Shown piece by piece: positions 26,621-39,300 of a stretch of DNA of 64,000 bases. Both the position numbers and the translations under genes were made by a program. This DNA is from Marasmius tenuissimus. Taxonomy: Eukaryota; Basidiomycota; Agaricomycetes; Agaricales; Marasmiaceae. Where the stretch lies: contig JAQOTA010000048.1 of NCBI GenBank assembly GCA_029532415.1, positions 112,001 to 176,000 on the forward strand, read 5' to 3'. How positions within the stretch are numbered: position 1 is the stretch's first letter; every line of letters begins with the position of its first letter. A model generated the notes under the pieces. The model was not told the DNA's origin and made no database searches. It worked only from the letters and a program-made list of their open reading frames with translations.

Positions 26621-29600
26621 TCGGACTGTCACGTTCGCCGTTTCCACCTTTGCCACTCGACCATCATCAACAGCCGCAGCTGTAATGTTTCAAGTTCGTT
26701 TCGCTACCGGCGCAAGGGGTTTTCATTTCTCTGCTAGATGCTATGGTTCCTTTGCCGTCATCCTCATAATTGCACTATTCACCCTCGTCTTGTCGTACGA
26801 GAGCCTTCTAGGACTTCATTCCGTTGATACTGGTAACAGCGAAACTGACTGTCAACGCTATGCCCAGGACCGGTCTGCTTGGAATTCCATATAGGGACTA
26901 GTACAGGAAATCGGACCGGTCCCGTTTCTGCCTCAACAACTTTCTATTCTCTCCAGATCAACCACTCCCGCCGTCACGAGATAACCGCCCCGACTCATGC
27001 GTACCCATTTGATAGGCCGTCAAATCGTCCCGCGAATCACCTCTTGGTCGAGGATTCATAATGCCCCGAAGTCTCCGGGGGCGCACATTTGTATAGTACC
27101 CGATTGTTCCTGTAAGTCTATTATTCATTGCCAAATAAACATCAGGAGACTGAACACCTGACAGCCCCAGCATACCCGCGAACGGGAAACAGAGAGGCAA
27201 CCTTCCGTGGTGCACGAATATCGATAGCTTCGCCTTCTTTTTCATGAAATCTTGCTTCGTTAGAACTCTAAAAGGCTGGCGAAACTGTGCGGATGACCCT
27301 CCGACATGGAGGTATGAGTCCGACATGGGGTCTTCAATCTATTATCCGGCCAGTCAATCTCGGGATATCGGCTCATTCGCCCGCAACACCTTCCGACCCA
27401 CTATGTTGTCGACACCTTCGGACGAGTTGCAGAACAGTGATCCCCCGCCTTACGTCTTCACTTCAACACCCGGGAGTTCCAGCAGACAGCAACGCCTCAT
27501 TATTGATGAACTTGCAAAAAGTTCGGCTCGTTACTTTCGAGTGGATCCCAACTTGTAGGGTTGTGTCAAGCGTTATTTACCGTCTATCCGACCTCATATC
27601 ACCGCAAAGTCAATTTAGCCCTCCAAGTTGCGTTATCTATTCTCGGCCTTGAGTGGTGATAACCATCTCAACCATTCTCCTATCCCGCAGAGTCAAAGCC
27701 CTTGTCGTGCGTCGTGCAGCGCCCACACAGGTATTCGCCTGCTCCTCACTGGGGAAAAAACGACCTTTGCAAATCCCGTTGGCTACAATCGCCACCTCCC
27801 CGCCATGGTGTCATATCTGTTTTTTTTTTCTCGAACAGGTCTAGTCCCTTCCTCACGTACAGTGTATGCTATTCCGCACCCATTTCGAGGGTTCGGTACA
27901 CCGGCTCGAAGATGCGATGGCGCATCAAACTGCGACAGTTTTAACTCTAGTGATTGGTTGATGGATCCATCACCTATTCCGAGTCGGTTACTATATTAAG
28001 CTCTTACAAAGTCGTCGGGTTACCGGCGGGAGGCTGAGCTTAGAATATTAGCTGCCCTTTCCCTGGGAGATTTGACTTGATGTGATTTTGCGAGCGCAGT
28101 GTTAGGATCGTACTTGTGTTCTTTTTCGTTTTTCCCTGGCGTTAACAACCGGCTAAACGTAAATGTAGTTCAAGTAATAGAAAATGCGTATGTCAGTACA
28201 CCTTACCAGTACCAAGACCGTCAGGAAATCGGTTAAACGCCTGTGCATGGAGGACGTCGGATTTTCCATTTCTCTCTCATGCGAAATGAACGCTGCAAGG
28301 CAATAGCTTGCGTTCAGGTAGGCAATGGAGAACTTCTTACACTAGAGCTTCCGAGTCGTATCAAGGATGAGATCTCGACTGTAATTTTGAAATAATACAT
28401 GAGCGATCTGACTTGAGGTGGGGCTTTTGCTCGAATGAGGAAAATGAGATCGCATTTGGGGATAGCCCTGTATAGGTGTAGGGGACTACCGCCTCCCCTC
28501 CATTCTCTGAATCATTCTGATGCGTACTCGCTCCGACTCGCGCTATAACAGTATTTTGGGTATTGGGAAGTCTGGCGCACGAGAGGCATGGATGCAATAC
28601 ACATATTGATTGCCACTGACGCTTCAAGGACTGTTCCGACTTTCACGAGCCTTTAGCCGGTCCAACTTTTGTGAATGAAAGCGGCATGCCAACAATTACT
28701 TACCTGCCTGTTCTATATGCTAGGAACAGATCTGCCCGCCCCGCGCGCTTTCCCACCTGTACAGAGTAGTCGCTCCAATCTGAAGGTCGATCAAGAAAGT
28801 TTCTTTTGCCATTGGAGGGCTTACAGCCCCAAACTGACGCGAGGTAGGAGTCGAGAATGGTATGGAAACAGTGCGAAGAGTTGGAGGACATTGAGAGACA
28901 TTGACATGGTAGCTTCCGGCCCAAGCCATCTAACGTGCTTTTACGGGCCCTTTGCGAAAAAGAAATGATTGATTTCGAGATCGTAGGCGCTTGTAATCAT
29001 ATCTCCGGAGGCTCAGGGCGGACTGAGCATGGAAGTCATTAGCTACTGACATGAACAGGATCAAGGGCCGGACAATTTTATTGAACGATATTGCCCTGCA
29101 CGATGAATTACATGCCTCAACAATCTTCAGAATACAGGAAAGCACGAGAACAAACAGCCGCTTGACAATGGTGAGGCAGCGAAGTTCTGGTTGGACCTTC
29201 GCTTTCGGAATTTCGGAAGATCCCGTCCGAACATTGGCGATGATGACGAGAAGGCTTATGATATCAGATTTGACTGTACCCAAGACTGGGCCTCTCCTGG
29301 TCCCTCCCTTGTACTTTTTTTTTCGTTCCTTGTTCGCCTTGACGATATTCTTTGTCACTTGTAAGCATCTCTCTCAAAGCTCTATTTCCTCTTCTTGATG
29401 GAGACAGCCGTGGTGGATGGAAACGTTATGAGCTTGGATCTTTTCCGTTTCGGGGCAAGGATCGAGCATCACGGACATTACCTGTCGAGTTGGTTATATC
29501 TTGGGCAAACGAACTGGTTCTTTTGATGAAGTTGTCATCGTGCAAACGAGCTGGTCCAGTTGATGCTTACGGGCGCGATCAATTCAGTTGGCCGTGGGAG

Positions 29601-29827
29601 GATTCACTCCACATACAGTCTCCGATATCTCATTTTGGGTTTGTCGTGGTTGATTTATTGATTTCTCTTTTTATATTAAACGCACGGCGCGACTCGCTAT
29701 TTTCCAAGCTAAACCGCCCCTCCGCCTTCTTCCAAAAACTTATAAGGACTCGATATCCGAGTCCCTTCTTACTTCTCCAACACCCTCCACTTGCACTTTT
29801 TTTTTTGACTTCATCCAACAATCCAAC
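26621..29827. other. Intergenic, 3.2 kb, no well-supported gene
   Basis: Open frames at 27244-27558, 27628-27999 and 28675-28968 have no recognisable domain and no phase-consistent exon partners that I could find. The peptide starting MLSTPSDELQNSDPPPYVF near 27402 looks somewhat coding and may be a relic exon. A T-rich stretch precedes the Myb start at 29828, as expected of a fungal promoter. Confidence 0.35.
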
Positions 29828-31335
29828 ATGCTCTACCGTGAAAGACGATCCTGGACCGCAGAAGAAGATCAACTTCTTCGTGAAGCTGTTAATCGAGGTA
29901 TGCATGGTGCTTTCTTACCTTGGGTCGTTGGCCAACCTTTTTTACTCTTCCTTTTCAGAGGATCCCGGTAATCCTACTCCTTCAAAGTGGCACGCCATCT
30001 CCAAACACGTCCCCAACCGCACCAACAAGGACTGCAGGAAAAGATGGTTCGCAAAAATGGCCTCCGATGTTGTGAAGGGCGGGTGGTCTCCAGATGAGGA
30101 CGAGAGACTCGTCAAGGCGATTGAGAAGTACGGTACAAGGTATGTTCACTCTCCAGCTAGTACATGTCTTCAACTTGGAACTAACCGCGACGTTATCTTC
30201 CAGGTGGTCAATGGTCGCGTCGTTGGTGCAGAGCAGGAACAGTGACCGTACGTGTCTTCTATCACGCCCTTCCTCCGTCTTGTCCTGACATACTTCTTCA
30301 GAATGTGCCAAGCGCTGGACAGATACCCTCAATCCCACTATTGACCGCACCAGCTGGACTCCCGAACAAGTTAGTTCTTTCTGTCTGTCACTTGTCTTAC
30401 GTCTCGTGCTGATCTTGCCCTGCCTCTACAGGATACTATGCTTATCAACGCCGTCAACGAGCACGGCAAGTTGTGGACGAAAATCGTCAAGACCTACTTC
30501 CCAGGAAGAACTGGTCTCTCAGCTAAGAATCGGTATGCAGTTCTTGATAAACTTCAATGATCCCGTATTGACTCTCAAACGCCACCAGCTATAACAGTAT
30601 CACCCGATTCAACCGCGACTCATCACGTAGTCGAAGACGCCCTTCCGCTGTCCGTCGCAAGTCGGAGAGTGTTTCCTCCTGCTCGTCGAGCGTTTCCCCC
30701 GTGACTCCTTCCGCCCCCATTCCCGATCTTCCTGGCAGCCTCTACAGCAGCCCCCAATGCTCCAACTTCCCCATCGACACCTCATCCTGGTCGCCGACGT
30801 TCTCGGACTCGAACGACGAGTCTTCTTACAAAAGCATGGCATGCAATGATCTTTTCCTCCCTGTGAAGGAGATGGGCAACGGTCACGGCACGAACGGCTC
30901 CAGCGCCCATGTATCATACCCTTCCGTGGTGTATGACATGCCCCCGCTCTCACAGTGTCAATCATTTGACATGCTTCCAGACTCTAATGTCAGCACGCCC
31001 TACACAACCCCATCAAGCCATGGTGGTTCGCCCATTCAGCAACACCAGCCCCGACTACCGGTGCCCAACCTGCCTTCGTTGGCAACCGGCGGAAGGAACG
31101 GTGGTTCGATTGGCCGCTCGTACGGAAGCGACCACAGCAGCAATAGCAGCGGCCTTTGCCCGACTCCCTCATCGGCAGGCTACTCGACACGGCCAGGCGT
31201 CCGCCCTTGGGAGACGAGCGAGCCGATGTTACACTGGGAAAAGTCGCGACAGGTGAGCTCTTAGCCGCATTTGTTATTGTGATGTGACGTGAATTGCTGA
31301 CTGCGTGTTTTTCCTTACAGCACCCTTTGTACTGA
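29828..31335 (+). CDS. Three-repeat Myb-like DNA-binding protein
   Basis: Seven exons (29828-29897, 29959-30139, 30204-30247, 30302-30369, 30432-30532, 30589-31252, 31321-31335) close in phase to 380 residues. Three Myb/SANT repeats lie at about residues 7-60 (RRSWTAEEDQLL to RKRWFAKM), 62-112 (GGWSPDEDERLVKAI to CAKRWTDTL) and 115-165 (TSWTPEQDTMLINAV to SAKNRYNSI). Spaced Trp residues mark each repeat. A basic Arg/Ser stretch (SSRSRRRPSAVRRKS) follows and may be a nuclear signal. The rest is Ser/Pro/Gly-rich and disordered. The last exon codes only four residues. It is likely a nuclear transcription factor of the c-Myb type; targets are unknown. Confidence 0.9.
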
Positions 31336-32523
31336 TCATGAAGCCGCCTCGTGAATTTTTACATGGGCACTGGTGTCGTCTATCATTCTCCCGTTTCATT
31401 CCCCCCTCTCCTTTCATCTTTCATAGCCTGTTATTGTGTACTACTATGACTCGTTACACCTATTATTGTTATTACTGCCTCGCCTCGTTTTCCCATGTTT
31501 TTCTAGATAGAATGGCAGGTTACCGCCCTTGTTTTATAGTGTTACCCAAGCGACTGGGATCAATGAATAACGGAGCTCCCTCAGCATCAAGGGCTGATGC
31601 TTGTGGGAAATCCAGATATGCCATTTAGAATTCTACAGTCGTGGTCCAGATCCTGGCATACGATGTCGCAATTTCGGTTGGGGAGGAAGCTGGCAAAGGC
31701 TATGGTATTGAGTAAAAAAACTTGTCACATTCTCGGCTTATGCGAAGTCAGTGAGGGTCAGTCAGTCGGCGGTCGCCGTCATTTGGAGCCCTTTGAAGGG
31801 ACTCTTTGAACAGTTCACCGCTGGTGGGATAATTGTCCGCCGTTTGTCCGATTAGGAGCCTGCGGCATAGCAAGGTCGACTCATCACGGGGGGAGATGCC
31901 CAGTACAGTGCGAAGCTGTTGCTCTCAGCCCGCGATACCCTCCTCGTGTTTCCTCGTGGCCTCTCATCACTGAAAAAGCTGCAAAGAAAGTTTTCCAAGA
32001 AATTGGTCGTGGGTGTCGTGGGTAATCGCAAATTGCCGGACTGCGGAAGTTATGGCCCTGTGTGGCTATGCTACGGGCACATGACGGCGGATGAGCTCAT
32101 CGGGAAAATATTTGCAAAGTCCGTTCACCCTTCTCTGTTTCTTACGGCCACTTCGATCCTTACAATCGCTTGTTGTTGCGAATGTCTTCTCATGCTCGAA
32201 GCCCAAGCGGAAATGCGTTATCCGAGGAATACATTCAGGATTGTTTTCACAGCTATCTCAAGTCGTCGCTCACCCAAGCCAAAGTGGAACGATTGCTTGA
32301 TGCGGATATACTGAGTAGTGCAGAGGGAGATCTTATGATTACTGGCAAGTTAGAGATTCTGTATTCAAAGTCATTCAAAAAATACTGACCTTGACTGACG
32401 CCTGATGTCCCTTTCACTTTACTTCCCACAGGTCCTGCCCTATGTCTGTATTTCGCAGCACTACGATGTACTACAGATCCCCCCGCAGTGCCACTCCCAC
32501 GATTATCGAAGAATTCAGCGCCA
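31336..32523. other. Intergenic, Myb 3' flank and upstream region of next gene
   Basis: No supported gene. A second open frame starting ATG at about 32443 (MSVFRSTTMYYRSPRSATP) overlaps the start of the following gene in another frame. It may be an upstream ORF or an alternative first exon. Confidence 0.35.
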
Positions 32524-33606
32524 ATGGATCTGTCGGCGGAGAACTGTCCGCCACCATTCCGTTCTTTTCTCCAGGTTTGGGCCCGGGCCGTCCCGCTTAT
32601 CCAAGGCTTTGCGCCTGAGCATCAACATGATCTGGCACGTATCATTTGCGGGCTTCCACCATTGAACTCGCCGCCAGAGACCGTCCAAGGTGTTGCGGCC
32701 GACCTCCGTGCAGTCGCTATTGAGATCAGTCAACGTCGTTCGTTTCAGAATCGCTACGCCTCTGATTTACAAGCTGCGTTAGATTCTGGGAATCCACCCA
32801 GTAGTCCGGGGGCCAAGAAAGCTTCGTTTGTGCCACCTCCCTCCTACGATGCCTCAGCCACTTCTTCCCCGAGCTCTTCGGCCCACTCCTCACCACATTC
32901 GTCAACTTCCCCTTTACCTCCTCCCCGCTTACCAGTAGTACTTGACATACCACCTCAATCACCATCACATCTATCGCCCTACGCTCCAGGAACCTCTAGT
33001 GGGTGGCCCGCCCGTAGCCCATCACCTACCATCTTATCACCCACTTCTCCGGCGATAGAGTTCATCCGAGAAACCCTCTATGCAGCGCTGGGCGACGTTC
33101 TCGAGCGGCTTCCCTCACTACGCACTATGCTCAAAGAGGACGCACCGCGTGCCTATTTTGCGTCCGTAGCATTTGCCATCTTGGATGTGGCAACAAGTTC
33201 AGTTACGCCTGATGGTACGGTAGTTGGAGTTCTCGGAACGACACTGGCTTTGGACGATTGTCCACCGGAGCTACGTCCTTTCATGACGGAACTCGCGGCG
33301 ATTGGGAGGGAGGCGAGGGAGCTGGAGGAAGAGGATACCCGTACGGCTTTGGAGTATGCCCAGAGGGGCGATGGGAGCGGGGAGATACCTCCGACAAGGA
33401 TGGATCGGGCTCGGTCCATGTTGGAGAATGGCGTGGGTTGCGAACAGAGGACAAGAGAGGAGGAAGCTGGAAGAAGAAGTCCTGCAGGCCGAGCAGTCTC
33501 GTTCGTCAATCGGGTAAATGGTCTCAGCTTAGCTATGACAACGTTGAAGGCTTTCAGAGAAAGGCAAGATCAAGTATTCAAGGTTCTTGCGGGGATAGGT
33601 TCATGA
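32524..33606 (+). CDS. Unrecognised Ser/Pro-rich protein, 360 residues
   Basis: A single exon. The ATG at 32524 is the first in the long frame; the frame itself opens a little upstream without ATG. Residues 1-75 look folded (VWARAVPLIQGFAPEHQHD, QGVAADLRAVAIEISQRR). A long Ser/Pro linker follows (about 90-180). A second helical region (AIEFIRETLYAALGDVLERL onward) includes a charged segment EARELEEEDTR, and the C-terminus is RQDQVFKVLAGIGS. I do not recognise a family. Codon usage and length favour a real protein, and no competing frame is better. Confidence 0.6.
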   Translation: MDLSAENCPPPFRSFLQVWARAVPLIQGFAPEHQHDLARIICGLPPLNSPPETVQGVAADLRAVAIEISQRRSFQNRYASDLQAALDSGNPPSSPGAKKASFVPPPSYDASATSSPSSSAHSSPHSSTSPLPPPRLPVVLDIPPQSPSHLSPYAPGTSSGWPARSPSPTILSPTSPAIEFIRETLYAALGDVLERLPSLRTMLKEDAPRAYFASVAFAILDVATSSVTPDGTVVGVLGTTLALDDCPPELRPFMTELAAIGREARELEEEDTRTALEYAQRGDGSGEIPPTRMDRARSMLENGVGCEQRTREEEAGRRSPAGRAVSFVNRVNGLSLAMTTLKAFRERQDQVFKVLAGIGS

Positions 33607-34493
33607 CGGTCCCACGAATAACGAACTGTGCCTTGCGTGCTCTATCTTTATCTCTCCTTGACTTTTAACTTATACTATTGGTATCGTGGTTGTAATCTTA
33701 GGTTCCCCCAGTTCCTTTGTAGCTCTACTCGACTCATACGTTGAACATTAATTGTATCGATCACTACAACAACTTTCTTTCTTTCTCTCTACGACAAATG
33801 GCCAATGAGTCGTTGCCTGTACAAATGGGGTCCCGGAACGCATTAAACGCCCAATGGCTTGGTGCTTTTTCGAAGCAACGATATGTTACGAGATTATCCT
33901 GCTCATCTCGCCAAAGGTGAGTCCGACATCACCTGCCTATATGAATAAGCAACCTTTCTGCCACCTCGTGCAGCTTCTTTTCCCATAGCTCGTTTCGCAA
34001 AGGTTTATCGAAATCGATGTTAAGAGCTTCTTAGGACGACGGCGCCATCCCCCGGTTATCTCTCCAACGTATACAAAGATCAAGCCCTAAATTGTTTTCC
34101 GACTTCGGAACTGCAGGCGATGGCACTCCGAATCTGAGGAGGCAGTATCGATCGGAAGTCCTCTGGTTTCGATCCGTAGGGCTGGCGGGGCGCATCGTCC
34201 AATGTGGTTTGCGAAGGTAGGCTAAGCCGCTTTAGCCCATCTTTCACATCTCCTATCACTGATTTGCCTTTGGATTTCAGGATAGCTTCCGACATGGAGG
34301 TGGTCAACAACCTTCGAATCGGAAAACTCAACTGGGTCACGCTCCAGAGAACATTTAATGTGAAATCCTAGGAAGTCACTTTCCTTGCGGATCTTGACCG
34401 ACTCCGTATGGGTTCGTCGCTCTCGTGTCGGTGGGAGTCATATTCTATCCAAGCAAGAGACCTGACACGTTGTTTCTTGAGATATCACCGACA

Positions 34494-34686
34494 ATGTTGA
34501 ATGGACACATGAGCAAAACGTCCTCATGGTATATTATCTCATCAGATTTGGTTTGTCTGACCTGACTTCTAAACATGTAGGGCTGAGGCATTCTTGGAAA
34601 AGAAAGCTGTTGTCGAAGGTGTTCCTGCGAAGGTGATTCCCGAGATTGTCAAGCTCAGATTGGGAGGGCGAGCTATAGGGCCCTGA
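34494..34686 (+). CDS. Possible 46-residue protein or gene relic
   Basis: Exon 34494-34528 joins 34581-34686 in phase across a 52-nt intron (GTATAT donor, ATGTAG acceptor), giving MLNGHMSKTSSW then AEAFLEKKAVVEGVPAKV and a charged end. The amphipathic Lys/Val pattern looks protein-like. It may be the 3' remnant of a larger gene whose upstream exons are gone. No family recognised. Confidence 0.25.
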
Positions 34687-36215
34687 GATCAATCGTGGGG
34701 GGAACGAGGGAACGGATCCTATAGCTTATCCGTTGGGAATGGCTTTGCAGGGATAACTCAATTACATAGTCCGAGTCGGCATGTTGTACGTCCTCGTTCA
34801 GCTGGTATCCCCATTAGCGTGTGAGGATATTCTAAACATGAATAGTGACTAATGATATGGTACTTGAGCAGCTAGTTGAGGGCGTGTTATAGTATCTCAG
34901 TTTCGGTGGCGAGGGCGGCGACATCGTTAAAAATGAAGATCTCATAGCATAGACGGTCTATTGGGGTGCGAACGTACTCAAAGAGTCTCCCGCTGTCTCC
35001 CGAGCAACGATGGGCGGAACATTTCGTCAAGGGCCTATCGCCATATGGATTTGCACTGTTCATCTTTCTCGATAAGACGTGATTCTAGCCTGATTGCCTG
35101 TAACAGGCCCTTCTGGCATGGAATAGTTTTGAGAGGGTACCGGCACGCCCTCACGGGCCTTCCACAGACAAAGGGACTCTTGTCTGTCCCTAGCTCGATT
35201 ATCACGGGCAGATGGCTTCCACGGGGGAATTGTTCAAGCTGCTCGGTCCTAGTACGAGAAGCGAATATTGGTTTCCGTTGGCAGCGCTAGGAAGACCTCC
35301 TTTGTAATCCTGTTGTCCGGCTTACAGCTCGAAGGCTACTTGGAGGGTTTACTCAGCTTGCGGCACATCTCCGGGACTTTTGAAACCATTCTCAGTCGCG
35401 AGCCTGGCGATGCTGTCATCGTCTCTGAAGTTCCCAGCTACGATAGCAATGCGCCGCAGCCAAGCTGGCCCGTTTCCAGACATTTAGCCGTTCTTGCGAG
35501 TCATATTGAAAGTGGGAGATTCAAACTCCGAGATAGATGATCGTGGCTCAAGAGCTGACATGGACAGGACGCCCAAGCAGCGCCTTGGTTCAACGATCCT
35601 GCAGGCGCCATTCATTAGCGGGACTTGAAGAAAAGCCCTCAGCAAGGCATTACACCTAGTCGCTAGCACTCTGTGAAACATGTTTGAGGCCGCTAAATCT
35701 AACTTGAAGACCCTCTGAGTGTAAGAGTCTGCCCCTACCAACGAGTGTCGTGATTGAGACAGTTGGTGTTTGCCTAATCTGGACCTTGTAAGTTGCATTC
35801 GGGAGTCTTTCCGTATTCCTGTGAGTGGAAGTTATGTTTACTCAAGGCGTGCGTGGGGCCAGAAAGGCTCTGCATCCTTTCTAGGCGACTAGACTCATCG
35901 ACAAATTGAAGACCGTCCGTGAATGCGGCTTCTAGGGGAACAGAAAGCCTCCACAGCGGGTCCGTTCACCCAGGCCCTTACCAAGCCGTTTTTACGTTCC
36001 TCAGAGAGTCCTTGGGCATCATAGGAAAAAATCTTCTGTTTCAAACTGCCAGAGGCGGCTATCCCAGCAGATACTTCGCGTACTTTGCGAGTATGGCGGA
36101 GTGTGGCGCGCTCTTCGGAAATCCCGGTTTATTTTTGTAGCCGCCCCTCCGAGTCGACTCCTGAGTGACGCACCTAAGTAGGTTCTTCACCTCAAGAAGA
36201 AACTAAGCGCCCATT

Positions 36216-36313
36216 GAGGTCGATCAAACTTTTGACCTCGGTCTCTCAAACTCAACAGTAAGAAGGCCCCGACTCCAAGTCGGAGGCTTACTCGGGAAAA
36301 AATCAAATGATTT
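36216..36313. repeat. Cluster of three short hairpins
   Basis: GAGGTC/GACCTC (36216-36239), CCGACT-CCA-AGTCGG within a longer imperfect stem (about 36265-36288) and AAATCA-AA-TGATTT (36300-36313) follow each other within 98 bp. They could fold as RNA or be remnants of a small inverted-repeat element. No role assigned. Confidence 0.35.
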
Positions 36314-39300
36314 GGAGCTACGCCCCCGGGGCCCCCCAACTTACGCCCACATGTGTCTCCTTGGTCAATTAGACTCCAGAGTATACGAGTATACTATAAG
36401 CACGAAGTAGCTACCCAAAACCAGAACTTCAAACAACTATTCGACCTCAATGTTGCAAAATCTATGTTTTCAACTCTTACGTCTGTACGAACTTCTCTGT
36501 TATATTTCAGAATACAAGAATCCCGTCGATGGTTGAGCTGATTTCGCCTTCAGCCAATAACGAACGCGATCAGTGTCAGCGCGGCATTTGGATAGATGAG
36601 CGTGGGTGTTGACATTCTTGTAAGGCATCTCCCGCGACATTTGGGATAAACCGGTCGTTCGGTCCTATGTACCGAATCAAGGTCCCCACGTTTCCGTTGA
36701 AATCCTCCTCAGTTCACCTTGTAAAGAGCTTTTTCGGAGCTTCAAGTATGTTACAAGGTGTGTCTGTGAGCAGGAATGGGCCCGGAAGCGGTAGCACTTG
36801 TAAGGATCGAGGACTGATAGAAGAGCATACTCACTATCACTGTCAGTTGGGATGTACTTCGGCCTTCGCACGTCGCACCTTTGACCCTCCGATGAGTTCG
36901 ACGCTGAGGATATCTGGAAACCAGCCTTTAGATTTCAATTGTCGTTGCCGGCGGGAGCCAACGCATCTGATGCGTACGCAGTACTCGGTGGCGAGTCCTG
37001 AGCTTGAGCGTTCGGTGATTGATCCCAGCTGTCAATGGGAGAGGCAAATGGGCCGGGATGCTTCGATGTCGGGTTCCTTCAACGCTCTTCGGCCATTCCT
37101 CGTCGCTAGTCAAGGATCGAAGATAACGGAAAGTTGATGGGTACCCATACGGGCAGAACGGTTAGGATATGGCCCGCGATGTGGATATACTGCTTGGCCC
37201 CCCGACATATAGAACCTCCTGGACTATCCCGTTTGTGGAAAGGCTTATAGACACAAATCGACTAACGCCCCAAAATGACCGAGTCGGAGTCTCCTCGGTT
37301 GCTTTGGTCCGGCCTGAAGGAGGGATGAACATACTATGTACGTCGCCAATCCTGACAGCGAGACACTGCAGCTGGGGGGTCAACGTTATGTTATACATTT
37401 TGGCAGGAACATCGGACCGAACGTTGATCTTATTATAATTCAAGCGCTGAGCGCAACTCAACATGAACTGCCATTGTTTTATGCACCAGCCGCTGCAGCG
37501 TTTACTCTGGGCATCTCTGTTGAGATGGACGGTCCACAGAGAATGATTGATGATGCGTACCTTCGAACTGCTGAATAGGTTCCGCGCACGACCTCTTTGC
37601 CATGTCCGTCGGAGGATTATTGTACACAATAGAATATTCTCTTCATTCTGCGGGTAGGGAAGTCAGTTTTGGTCATGGGACCCAAAGAAGACTGGGTTCC
37701 TAAATTCTAGGAAATCTAGTGATTGAAATCGAATGATTTGGGGAGACCACGAAGGAACTTGCGTTCTCTGCTTGGGGACCGCCATAATTATTGAGTCACC
37801 AGCGGTTGCACCTCTGTTGATACGGAGATACCCACCAGCAACCTCGAACAACCCAGAGTGCAGATCCCCCAGCCCAAAACAGAGCGTATCTTCCTAAGTT
37901 GTACGAAGCGGCCGATCTGACCAGGGTACGCGAAAGTCTATGAAGTGAGCCGGTTCGTCCTAAGGCGCGAACGAGGGGCAATTGATGTGATGCGGCGCTG
38001 AGCAGTTGTGGGGATTTCTTACCCCTCACGTTTATCTATTGGGTCTATCAGGATCTATCCTGATGATATGGTCCACGGGTAAATTACTATTTGGAGGTCG
38101 TATACACATCACTGCTCGAGATGACCGGGCAATCTCCCTTCATTTACACAATCTTCGAGCACACCGAGTAAGAAAAGGCAAATAATTCCATATATCTTCA
38201 AGCACTGCTGCGCCACGGAGAGGCGGGGAGCGCTCGTGGATGCCGAGAGACTCACGCGTTTCATTGCCTAAATTTGCTCCCGCCTTGATGCAGAAGGTAA
38301 GGGCTAGACGCCCATGGGCTTTCCTGTGCGTCAGCAAGCATTCATACATGACTAAATGAGTGAGGGACGGTTAGTGATCGAGTTGATGCCCCAGCTGCTT
38401 TCCACGCCAACAGTCCAGAATCACAGGGATGGAAGAGAGGTGGCGCAACCGCCGGGAGCTTTGGCCGATGTTTTTCATAAAACATCCAGGGACCACTCCC
38501 TGACGAGTTTGGACATTGGACACAAGGTCTGTTCAGATTGAATGAGAACGGGAGAATCCGAATATTTGGAAGCTCTTGTGGAAACCTGGCATCTTGAATG
38601 AGTTAGAACTGCAAGAAAACTGGGGTTCAAAGTACCCCTGCATTCCCGCCGGCAACTGACAAGACATCATTCTCAGTAAGCGTCGTCCCTGGATTCAACG
38701 TCGGTGAGACCGGTGAGCTGCCTGCGAAAGTATGTGTCTATATTGTGATTTCGTGCCGCTTTCCGAACAGTTGAGATCCCCTTCGGCATTCAGTATGGCA
38801 CTGAAGGGACAATTTATAGAAGAGAATGCGCCTGGAGACGCATTCAGTGCGGTATTGAGCACTGCAATGTAGCCGGAACCGCCTTGATTGTGTTCCTGGC
38901 GGAGGAGTCGCACAACGGGGCAATTGTTGCCAGAGGTAGCCCAGAGCGTTTAGCGCTTATTGGATGGATATTGGACGCTGGCAAACTGCAAGCAAGGTGA
39001 CATAATTACAGACGCTCGACAGATGGCGGTCCTGTTATCCGGAAAGAGTAAAAGAGCTCACGTATAAGCATTGGAATTGAAAGTCTATTCAGTACACGAA
39101 ACACTGACCAAAACGTGCTACCAGCGCCTGCGTATAACCGCTACCCATGTCGCCCACAACATTTGGTGTCACGATCTTGAATCGGCCTACTCCAATTGGT
39201 TCCATCTTCTATCAGTGCACTGTCAGTTGTGGCGCGATACTTCGACCCAGAGCGACAGGCATAACCCCAGGGCCAAGACCCTTTGCATTTAGAAAAGATG

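Noticed and set aside
29352..30245. 297-codon plus-strand frame covering the Myb start
   Set aside because: It reads through two introns of the Myb gene; the part upstream of 29828 is promoter-like and T-rich.
37162..37629. 155-codon minus frame with overlapping plus frames
   Set aside because: Neither strand shows a domain or consistent exon structure; both are probably chance frames in the gene-poor stretch.
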